This document shows, piece by piece, positions 1 to 5,469 of a stretch of 5,469 nucleotides of DNA. Every line of letters begins with the position of its first letter. Position 1 is the stretch's first letter. A program made the position numbers and the translations under genes. The DNA is from an uncultured Clostridia bacterium. GTDB taxonomy: Bacteria; Bacillota; Clostridia; Peptostreptococcales; Acidaminobacteraceae. The stretch is from assembly GCA_937880545.1 (NCBI GenBank), contig CALFKA010000127.1:1-5469 (forward strand). The letters are read 5' to 3'. The notes beneath the pieces are model-generated. The model was not told the origin of the DNA. It did no database searches and saw only the letters and a program-made list of their open reading frames with translations.

Positions 1-50
1 CCGATCTGTTTATCGTAAAAGAAATTGTTGTGGAGGAACAATATGAGTAA
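1..50 (+). CDS. hypA: HypA C-terminal end (partial, hydrogenase nickel-insertion protein)
   Basis: Frame 3 is open from the left edge and ends at TAA 48-50, giving the tail DLFIVKEIVVEEQYE. HypA proteins typically finish just after their zinc-ribbon domain with a short strand of the type 'ELxIKxIEVEE', and this tail fits that pattern. Gene order also fits, because hypA commonly lies directly before hypB. The stop overlaps the hypB start by 8 nt (ATGAGTAA), which suggests translational coupling. HypA is the nickel-binding partner that works with HypB to load Ni into the [NiFe]-hydrogenase large subunit. Only 15 complete codons are visible, so the call rests on the tail motif plus context; the nickel site and zinc cysteines lie outside the window. 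Confidence 0.7.
   Translation, partial: DLFIVKEIVVEEQYE
32..36 (+). promoter_or_regulatory. Shine-Dalgarno site of hypB
   Basis: GGAGG ends 6 nt before ATG 43-45. It fixes the hypB start at 43 rather than the in-frame TTG codons at 25 and 28, which would place the ribosome site inside the coding region. It lies within the hypA tail. Confidence 0.85.
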
Positions 51-711
51 TATTCGAATCATCGAAATCAAAGAGGGCGTTTTCGCCCAGAACAATCAAA
101 AAGCGCAGGAACTCCGGGAGAGACTGAAGAAGGAAGGGACTTTCCTTATCAATCTCATGAGCTCTCCTGGCTCCGGAAAAACTACTACACTTGTCAGCAC
201 CATTCGCTCTTTAAAAGATGAGCTTTCGATGGGAGTGATGGAAGCAGACATTGACTCCGATGTCGATGCCAGGGCCATCGACCAAGCAGGTGTCAAAGTG
301 GTGCAGCTCCATACCGGCGGAATGTGCCATCTCGATGCAGAGATGACCCGTCAGGGAATTGAAGCTCTGGAAACAGAAGGACTTGATCTTGTTGTGCTTG
401 AAAACGTCGGCAATCTCGTCTGTCCGGCAGAATTTGACACAGGCGCTCATAAAAACGTCATGATTTTAAGCGTCCCCGAAGGAGATGATAAACCTCTGAA
501 ATATCCCCTGATGTTTGAGGTCGTCGACCTCGTGCTCGTCAACAAGATGGATGCGATTGAGTATTTTGATTTTGACCTAGACCTCTTTAAAGAAAGAGTA
601 AGAAAACTCAATGATGAGATCGAAGTCATCCCCATCAGCGCAAAGACAGGCGAAGGGATGGAGCCCTGGTTCGACTGGCTGAAAGAACAGACAGCAAAAA
701 TAAAGAACTGA
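43..711 (+). CDS. hypB: HypB, GTPase for nickel insertion into [NiFe]-hydrogenase
   Basis: The product is a 222-residue cytoplasmic SIMIBI-class GTPase. With HypA it inserts nickel into the hydrogenase large subunit after the HypCDEF proteins have built the Fe(CN)2CO group. Visible motifs are the P-loop SSPGSGKT (residues 40-47), the acidic EADIDSD segment (67-73) in the switch I region, the metal site with Cys95-His96 (in GGMCHLDA) and Cys127 (in NVGNLVCPAEFD), NKMD (167-170) for guanine recognition, and SAKTGEG (199-205). The Cys-His...Cys set is the GTPase-domain metal site that bridges the dimer in the family. The N-terminal CxxCGC nickel site of the E. coli type and the His-rich stretch of some relatives are both absent, so this is the short form without nickel storage. 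ATG 43 is preferred over TTG 25 because of the GGAGG at 32-36. The gene overlaps the hypA stop and is followed by a hairpin terminator, so it ends its operon. Confidence 0.97.
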   Translation: MSNIRIIEIKEGVFAQNNQKAQELRERLKKEGTFLINLMSSPGSGKTTTLVSTIRSLKDELSMGVMEADIDSDVDARAIDQAGVKVVQLHTGGMCHLDAEMTRQGIEALETEGLDLVVLENVGNLVCPAEFDTGAHKNVMILSVPEGDDKPLKYPLMFEVVDLVLVNKMDAIEYFDFDLDLFKERVRKLNDEIEVIPISAKTGEGMEPWFDWLKEQTAKIKN

Positions 712-731
712 TCCCCAATAACAGGTATCTA

Positions 732-765
732 AAGAGCAGAGACGGCTACTTGCGTCTCTGCTCTT
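732..765 (+). terminator. Hairpin terminator after hypB
   Basis: A perfect 13-bp inverted repeat, AAGAGCAGAGACG (732-744) and CGTCTCTGCTCTT (753-765), has an 8-nt loop and begins 21 nt after the hypB stop. It is followed by a pyrimidine-rich but not pure-T stretch (ACTCTATAG), so the U-tract is weak. Termination of hypAB is the likely role. It could also block readthrough from the convergent leftward gene, although no T-run lies on that side. Confidence 0.75.
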
Positions 766-1015
766 ACTCTATAGTGAATGCTCTTATCCTTCAGGATTCA
801 GTAAACAGAGCGGCAATGCGAGCATATTCGCCTTCCATCATTTAGAAAACCTTTTTTGAGTTCTATCGACGATCGCAGAGAGAAGCCATTTTAGGCACAT
901 GTCTTCCATGTGGCTCATCGACTATTTCAGCATCTTTGAATCAAAACGCGAGCAGGTCTTTTTCGCTTGAAGAAATGGCACGCTTCACTTCTGTATTTCT
1001 ATTGGCTAACAATTT
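766..1015. other. Intergenic stretch between convergent genes, no convincing gene
   Basis: No open frame with a good start, ribosome site and protein-like content was found on either strand. A 6-bp hairpin, CACATG-tcttc-CATGTG, lies at 896-912. On the minus strand one frame from 940 to 791 reads like protein at both ends (FKDAEIVDE at the beginning, GEYARIAALFTES at the end) but is broken by stops at 863-865 and 842-844. It may be decayed coding sequence or chance. A plus-strand 23-codon frame at 899-970 has no ribosome site. No T-rich terminator was seen for the leftward lipoprotein gene. Confidence 0.5.
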
Positions 1016-1930
1016 CTATTTTGCCGGTCGATAGCCAAAGGCTTCAAACGATTGCTGCACTTCCTCGGAAAGCATCAATTCAGTAAACTCTTCGACCAGT
1101 TTTGGATCCTTGCTGGACTTCACTCTAAACAACTTAATGGGATTCTCTATTAAGGACTCCGCTTCGATTTCTATAAACTCTAGATTCTCTACCCCTTTCA
1201 TCCTCATCGGAATACTTTTATGAGTGATAATCACATCTATATGAGAAGCCAGCAGACTTGTGACGATCATCGCTTCATCAGGAGAACTGGAGCTGAGAAA
1301 AAGTTCACTTGTATTCACGCCCGCTTTTTCCAGCATGCTGCGCGTCACTTGCCCTGAATATGTATTTTCCTCTGTCATCCCTATCTTCAAATCTTCCCTT
1401 GCAAAATCTGCTAATCCTGTCACTCCTTTTGGATTCCCCGACATGACTACAATAACCGGCGTATCATAGGCAATGGCTTTGCCTTCGTCGAAGAAATCTT
1501 GTTTTATCGCTTCATCATAAAAGGAAGAATCCAATGTGATAAACACATCTCGTTCATTTTCCCGGGCTAATTCTGCCAGTACTTTCTCATACTCAGGAAT
1601 CCACAATGAGTTTAAGCGGATGGGGGCAGAATATTTCGAGTTCATCTCATCGACTGTTTCCTTTATTGTCTTTTGCAGTTCGACATCTATACAGACATCG
1701 AATTCTCCCGGCCCAAGAGAAGCAAAGCTGGCATATTTGTTTGGGGCGGGCTCCGGTTTTGTTTCTTGTTCTGCTGGCTGCGCAGGAGTCTCAACAACCT
1801 CTCCACTCGCAGGAGCTTTTTCCGGCTCGGGTGTCTGTTCGCTTTCTTTGGAGCAGGAAGTGAAAAATAATAGTATCGTCAGCACCAAACAAAAGCTCAA
1901 TAGCCGATACAACATTCTGTATGTTTTCAT
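1016..1930 (-). CDS. Lipoprotein with ModA-like type 2 periplasmic-binding fold (ABC transporter substrate-binding protein)
   Basis: The 304-residue product has a lipoprotein signal: charged start MKTYR, hydrophobic core (about residues 6-23), and lipobox FTSC with the lipidated Cys26. A Pro/Glu-rich linker (27-63) tethers the domain to the membrane. Residues 75-304 resemble ModA/WtpA-type binding proteins: DVFITLDSS (128-136), AYDTPVIVVMSGNPKGVTGL (154-173), the ENTYSGQ segment (188-194), DVIITHKS (232-239), and the closing helix with FGYRP (298-302), matching the family's 'F..yGF' ending. Such proteins capture small solutes outside the membrane and pass them to an ABC permease. By eye alignment to E. 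coli ModA the oxyanion-binding serines are not kept: the AAAS region becomes IDVE (81-84) and the SSS region falls near EYE (113-115). Molybdate or tungstate binding should therefore not be assumed. No permease or ATPase gene lies beside it. The ATG at 1930 has a GGTGAG site closely upstream. Confidence 0.8.
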   Translation of the reverse strand: MKTYRMLYRLLSFCLVLTILLFFTSCSKESEQTPEPEKAPASGEVVETPAQPAEQETKPEPAPNKYASFASLGPGEFDVCIDVELQKTIKETVDEMNSKYSAPIRLNSLWIPEYEKVLAELARENERDVFITLDSSFYDEAIKQDFFDEGKAIAYDTPVIVVMSGNPKGVTGLADFAREDLKIGMTEENTYSGQVTRSMLEKAGVNTSELFLSSSSPDEAMIVTSLLASHIDVIITHKSIPMRMKGVENLEFIEIEAESLIENPIKLFRVKSSKDPKLVEEFTELMLSEEVQQSFEAFGYRPAK

Positions 1931-1933
1931 GTT

Positions 1934-1939
1934 CTCACC
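1934..1939 (-). promoter_or_regulatory. Probable ribosome-binding site of the lipoprotein gene
   Basis: GGTGAG on the minus strand lies only 3 nt before the ATG. This is a tight spacing but the only purine-rich site near the start, and the signal peptide begins exactly at this ATG. The preceding AGAAAG is an alternative weak site. Confidence 0.45.
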
Positions 1940-1946
1940 ACTTTCT

Positions 1947-1972
1947 GTGTTCTAATCTATGAAGTGTTCTAA
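1947..1972 (-). repeat. Tandem 9-bp direct repeat upstream of the lipoprotein gene
   Basis: GTGTTCTAA occurs at 1947-1955 and again at 1964-1972 (TTAGAACAC on the gene strand), a 17-nt period with an 8-nt gap. The nearer copy begins 16 nt upstream of the ATG at 1930. Position and exactness suggest a binding site for a regulator acting on the lipoprotein gene, but no regulator is present and the role is inferred. No clear -35/-10 pair could be fixed around it; TTGTAA on the minus strand near 1986-1991 is at best a weak -35 candidate. Confidence 0.5.
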
Positions 1973-1979
1973 CTGTCGT

Positions 1980-2194
1980 CTACCGCTTTACAACCCAGAG
2001 TGCATCCTCTGGAACCACAAGATCATCTTCTATCACAAGTCCACAAAATCCGTGTAAAAGAAGTGTGAAGATCGAGTTACCTGGGAAAGGACTTTCCATC
2101 GTTCGATGAATCAACCATCGTTTGGGTTCTTGCCTCCTAGCTAAGGAGCTCCTCCCTGAAAATTTCTCCTTTCGAAGCTAACCAAGCAACTTCG
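1980..2194 (-). pseudogene. Possible decayed coding remnant between the large gene and the lipoprotein gene
   Basis: Directly after the stop of the large gene, another minus frame continues in protein-like fashion (DEVAWLASKGEIFREELLS) to a TAG at 2137-2139. A second frame, open from 2177 to the TAG at 1980-1982, reads ARRQEPKRWLIH, then MESPFPGNSIF, and ends VPEDALWVVKR. A single-base shift near 2139-2152 would join them into one stretch of about 70 residues with a plausible mix of charged and hydrophobic residues. A perfect AGGAGG at 2133-2138 sits in this stretch, but the nearest ATG (2116-2118) is 14 nt away and opens only 13 codons. The ATG at 2097-2099 opens 39 codons without a ribosome site. 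I recognise no family. It could be a broken gene fragment, an unusual small protein gene, or chance. Confidence 0.25.
1995..2012. repeat. Short perfect dyad (6-bp stem, 6-nt loop)
   Basis: CCAGAG (1995-2000) and CTCTGG (2007-2012) form a perfect inverted repeat around TGCATC. On the minus strand it is not followed by a T-run, so it is not a standard terminator. It could be an operator for the lipoprotein gene about 65 nt downstream, or chance within the possible remnant reading frame that spans it. Confidence 0.3.
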
Positions 2195-5100
2195 TCAAAG
2201 GGTCGTGTCGAAACTGGCTCGTACCGATCCGCTGACAGAGAAGAGAAATAGATTGAGGCTGTAGGAGACCTTGGCCGAACAGGAGAGCTTCCATTCATCT
2301 TTCGGCGGGATGGACTCGAGCGTCCCTCGGGCATCGAGATACATGTTGATGATGTTGAAGCGTTTTCCCGAGACTTTGATTCCCCCTTCGAGTCCTCCCT
2401 TCAGATACAGTGTGAGGATAAATTTCGGACCGTCATAGACACCATCGCCGTCTTGGTCATATTTGGCATAGTATCCTCCGTCGGCACCGACATAGATATA
2501 TCCTTTCAAGTAGACAATGGAGATCTCCACACTGCGTTCAAACCCGAATTCCACTTTTCCCTTGATGATATTGGCTCCGTCATCTGACAGGCGGAATCCC
2601 AGACCCAGACCTACCCGGTAAATGCCGACATTTCCTGCCAGTGTCTCCGGATAGCCGACATAGACACCAAAGAGGGTGGGGCTAAACTCAAAGCCGAGAG
2701 AGCCACTGAGTTTGATGGCGATCATGTCAATTTCATTGAGCGTCATATTAAAGGAGAAATAGCGATCCGGGTGACTGTACAAAATGACGACATCCCCCAC
2801 ATGCTTGAACCCGTCACTCGTGGGGTCGAGAATGACATTGACGTCAAGTGGCAGATACAGTCCTCCTGAAGCCTCAACCAGCGGACCGTTTTCAAATCCG
2901 AAGTATAGCTCGCGCACCTGAGCTACTTTTTTGATATTCAGAGTGCCCTTGATGGCGGCGGAGAACTTTCCGTCTTCCGTTCGATCGACCGGCATATCCT
3001 GGATGAGCTGTCTCATCTCTTCTTTGCCTTCCGGGAAGATCAGGTGCTTCTGCTCATCTCGCTGTACGATCATGTTGCTGGTGATAAGTCCGGAGAATTT
3101 GTCCATGGAGCCGACGCCGATATCGAGTTCTTTCTTCCCTTCCTTTTTCAGCATGCCGATGGAGAAGTAGCAACGGGAATTGTCAACGTCATAGCCAAAG
3201 CGGGTAATCGTATCGATCGGCAGCTCTCCGAGGCTTCCCAGAAATCCCAAGTCAAGATTGTCCGCTTCAAACTCGATCAGCCCTTGCTGGATCTGTCCGA
3301 GTTTTTTCTGCGCCTCCTCCATCGCCTCTTTCGTCTTCTGATCATCACTCACCCTTAGCACTCCCGGCTGATACCAAGTGGCCGCCTGAGCCAAGGGCTT
3401 CACTGTACTGCCCTGTGGCGGAGCATCCGGCAGACGCTTGGGAACCAGCACGCCTTTGACATCGAAGCATTCGTCAAAGCTGGTGTCCAGAACCGAGAAG
3501 GAACTGTCATAAATGACAACGGGCTCTTCCAGCACAGGCCCTTTCAGCGTGTCAAGGGAGATGCAGTCAGTCGTTTCCGTGCCCAGCGCGATCTCTTCCG
3601 AGAGGAGTACTGATCCCCAGAGGGAAAGGCGTGTTGGCGTGCCTGGCACGACGGTCTTGGAGAGATACTCGAAGTTGATCTCCCGAATATCCAGAGAGAA
3701 CCCCTGCATATGGACGGGAGTTGTCTTGTCGAGCGTTGCCCAGGCATGCAGTTTGTCGGCATTGTTCGCCTGGTTTGTATCTGTCTTGTTTGCCGGTACG
3801 ATCATCGTCGTAAACTTCATCGGCTCTTTTATCTGCAGTTCAGGTGATGCCAGTTCCACCGCTCCACTAAAGCGCATGCCCTCTGTCTCCAAGAATCCCC
3901 CATTGACAGTGAGCTTCGTACCCAGTCCCACGAAGTCTTCGATCACCGTGGGTGCGACAGAGCAGAGGAACTCCCCTCCTTTTCCGTCCTCATTGTCTTC
4001 TTTGTTGGTGTAGAGCTTCACCTTGACCCAGTTGTCATTGAACAGTTCCAGTGACACTTCGGCATTGATCTCCAGGTTGATCTTGTTGGCATACATGTCG
4101 AGCAGACAATCATATACCTTCACCTTCGTAAAACCACCGAGTCGATCGCCGAAGACGGCGGGGACCCCTTCCTCGTTATATAGGAATGTCTGGTAGTTGA
4201 ACCCGTTGAGATCGTATATCATCTCACCCGCTGCCAACTGGAAGTTGATCGGCTTTTGATCCTTCGTCTGCACAAAGGCTGTCGGAAGAGTCAAATGGCC
4301 GCCCTTAAAGACCATCCCCACCCAGAAGGGTTTTTCAGTCTCCCGAGGAGTCTGCGAGCTTTCCGTTGTCGGAATAAACGCATTCCTGTCGAGGTCGATA
4401 CTGATCTGCGTGGGAGATACGATGATTCCCTGTGCACGCTGGTCTTCCATCTTAAGGCTGCGTTCCGCCACTCGCACGGGTGTGAGACTGGCCGAATCCA
4501 CGAGGAATCCCTCTCCTTTCCAGTTGTCTACGCTGAATTCCGCAAAGGCGCAGTCTTTTTGCAATTGCGGATCAGCCGGAACAATCAGCAGACCGTTTTT
4601 CTGCACCGTCTGTCCAAATTTTATAAAGAGTTCATTCGTGCTTAAGTCACCGTGTTTCTCCTTGTCATACGCAGGATCCATGATGTAGTCCATGGTACTG
4701 AGCATGCTATGGTCTTGTGCATAACTTCCCGCAACGCCCGGACCCATATACGCCGCCTGCTCAAAGGGGAGAATGATTCTGCCCTGAATGAAGCCTTCGT
4801 CTGTGGGAGCGCCGTTTTTATAGACAATGGCGGCTTTCACTTTCAGCCCTGCTCCTCCCGGCACAAGAAGCTGCAAGAATTGTCCGTCTGCGGTATCTGC
4901 TGACGTTTCCGTTTCCAGTCTTCCGCTGATTCGCCCGTATGCATCGACCGAAAGACCTCTCGAGATCATTCGAACACCCTCATTACTCAGTGTTTCCAAG
5001 GGTGCTTTCAGGGTCGCATCCGTTATGAAAGTAAGAACATTCTCCGAGTCCTTATTCGTATCCAGGGAGATGACAATGGACGATACTCGGTCGAGCATGA

Positions 5101-5469
5101 GGCGATCGAGACGAATCTCCGGAAGCACACTCTTCTTCCCTTCTTTTAAGCCGATGTATAATGTAGAACTCTGGCGAAAGAGTGCATCTTCAAAGGTGAA
5201 TCCTGTGAGATTGCCGAGTAAGTTCTTGCTGGGATCTGCATTTTGAACAAATCCACTGGCTCTTGCTATGTCATTTAAAGGAATACTCAGGGAACTGATC
5301 GTGACCCCGATTTCTTCAAGCTTATAGGGCTTGTCGACATAGAGGGTTCCATCGGTGAAGATCGTCTTTCCGCCTTCTTCCTTGAATTCAGCATTGGCAA
5401 TCTGCACTGGCAAAACCTGACCGACACCCGGCTCACCGAAGAGCAGCTGCGCACTCCCCTCGTAGCCTG
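2195..5469 (-). CDS. C-terminal part of a very large beta-rich protein of unknown family (5' end outside window)
   Basis: I do not recognise this protein. 1,090 complete codons are visible up to TGA at 2195-2197. The frame stays open to the right edge, with protein-like residues (GYEGSAQLLFGEPGVGQ) before the first in-frame TTG at 5411-5413, which has no ribosome site. The gene therefore begins beyond the window. Counting from the first complete codon, residues 1 to about 670 are mostly alternating polar/hydrophobic strands separated by Gly, Asn and Asp turns. A Pro-containing linker follows at roughly 670-705, then a single charged helix (about 710-737, QKTKEAMEEAQKKLGQ onward) that could form a short coiled coil, and further strands. 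Residues 902-1090 are rich in Gly and aromatic amphipathic strands. Within them, DQDGDGVYD (1004-1012) has the Asp spacing of a calcium-binding loop. There are no transmembrane helices, LPXTG sorting signal, S-layer repeats or catalytic motifs in the visible part. A surface or exported structural protein is the likeliest class; a lipid-carrying beta-groove or barrel-like fold is possible. Any signal peptide lies outside the window. Confidence 0.85.
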   Translation of the reverse strand, partial: GYEGSAQLLFGEPGVGQVLPVQIANAEFKEEGGKTIFTDGTLYVDKPYKLEEIGVTISSLSIPLNDIARASGFVQNADPSKNLLGNLTGFTFEDALFRQSSTLYIGLKEGKKSVLPEIRLDRLMLDRVSSIVISLDTNKDSENVLTFITDATLKAPLETLSNEGVRMISRGLSVDAYGRISGRLETETSADTADGQFLQLLVPGGAGLKVKAAIVYKNGAPTDEGFIQGRIILPFEQAAYMGPGVAGSYAQDHSMLSTMDYIMDPAYDKEKHGDLSTNELFIKFGQTVQKNGLLIVPADPQLQKDCAFAEFSVDNWKGEGFLVDSASLTPVRVAERSLKMEDQRAQGIIVSPTQISIDLDRNAFIPTTESSQTPRETEKPFWVGMVFKGGHLTLPTAFVQTKDQKPINFQLAAGEMIYDLNGFNYQTFLYNEEGVPAVFGDRLGGFTKVKVYDCLLDMYANKINLEINAEVSLELFNDNWVKVKLYTNKEDNEDGKGGEFLCSVAPTVIEDFVGLGTKLTVNGGFLETEGMRFSGAVELASPELQIKEPMKFTTMIVPANKTDTNQANNADKLHAWATLDKTTPVHMQGFSLDIREINFEYLSKTVVPGTPTRLSLWGSVLLSEEIALGTETTDCISLDTLKGPVLEEPVVIYDSSFSVLDTSFDECFDVKGVLVPKRLPDAPPQGSTVKPLAQAATWYQPGVLRVSDDQKTKEAMEEAQKKLGQIQQGLIEFEADNLDLGFLGSLGELPIDTITRFGYDVDNSRCYFSIGMLKKEGKKELDIGVGSMDKFSGLITSNMIVQRDEQKHLIFPEGKEEMRQLIQDMPVDRTEDGKFSAAIKGTLNIKKVAQVRELYFGFENGPLVEASGGLYLPLDVNVILDPTSDGFKHVGDVVILYSHPDRYFSFNMTLNEIDMIAIKLSGSLGFEFSPTLFGVYVGYPETLAGNVGIYRVGLGLGFRLSDDGANIIKGKVEFGFERSVEISIVYLKGYIYVGADGGYYAKYDQDGDGVYDGPKFILTLYLKGGLEGGIKVSGKRFNIINMYLDARGTLESIPPKDEWKLSCSAKVSYSLNLFLFSVSGSVRASFDTTL

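Noticed and set aside
25..42. TTG codons as an alternative hypB start
   Set aside because: They would put the GGAGG site inside the gene and have no ribosome site of their own; HypB family N-termini also fit a start at 43.
899..970. 23-codon plus-strand frame starting at ATG 899
   Set aside because: No ribosome-binding site, no recognisable content, and its ATG lies within a small hairpin; indistinguishable from chance.
1536..1955. 139-codon plus-strand open frame opposite the lipoprotein gene
   Set aside because: The minus strand here encodes a clear signal peptide, lipobox and binding domain. The plus-strand frame is Ser/Gly-rich antisense translation of the Pro/Glu linker.
2173..2194. 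Hairpin CGAAG...CTTCG just after the stop of the large gene as its terminator
   Set aside because: Only a 5-bp stem with a 12-nt loop and no T-run afterwards on the minus strand; too weak to call.
4827..5246. 139-codon plus-strand open frame
   Set aside because: It lies wholly inside the large minus-strand gene, is Ser/Arg/Pro-rich with no domain-like pattern, and has no ribosome-binding site; it is a shadow of the opposite strand.
5411..5413. TTG as the real start of the large protein
   Set aside because: No ribosome site precedes it, and the same frame continues with protein-like residues to the window edge, so the gene is open at its 5' end.
1..5469. CRISPR array, tRNA, rRNA, insertion sequence or phage attachment site
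   Set aside because: No regularly spaced repeats, cloverleaf-like sequence, transposase motifs or terminal inverted repeats were seen on either strand.

Overview
The window looks like chromosomal DNA from an anaerobic, hydrogenase-bearing bacterium. A low-to-mid-GC Firmicute (Clostridia-like) is the best guess. This rests on the strong GGAGG ribosome-binding site, a HypB with a short N-terminus lacking a His-rich stretch, and a lipoprotein with a Pro/Glu-rich linker of Gram-positive style. The phylum is inference; no rRNA or other marker gene is present.

Layout. Positions 1-711 (+) hold the last codons of hypA and a complete hypB, overlapping in the bases ATGAGTAA and so probably translationally coupled. 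A strong 13-bp hairpin at 732-765 ends this operon. HypA and HypB together deliver nickel to the [NiFe]-hydrogenase large subunit. Positions 766-1015 contain no convincing gene. From 1016 to the right edge everything reads leftward (-), so these genes converge on hypAB. First comes a complete lipoprotein (1016-1930) with a ModA-like periplasmic-binding fold, but without the small oxyanion-binding residues of true molybdate binders and with no permease or ATPase gene next to it. Then comes a 264-nt gap (1931-2194) with a tandem 9-bp direct repeat just upstream of the lipoprotein start and what looks like decayed coding sequence. Finally there is the 3' part of a very large, beta-strand-rich protein (2195 to beyond 5469). 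I do not recognise its family, and its start lies outside the window.

How the genes relate. Only hypA-hypB form a clear functional unit. The lipoprotein could take part in metal or oxyanion supply for hydrogenase or formate dehydrogenase metabolism, but this rests on fold resemblance and proximity alone. The large protein and the lipoprotein share a strand but are 264 nt apart, with possible regulatory sequence between them, so they are probably separate transcription units. The parts most worth a second look are the unrecognised large protein, the altered ligand pocket of the lipoprotein, and the gap between them.
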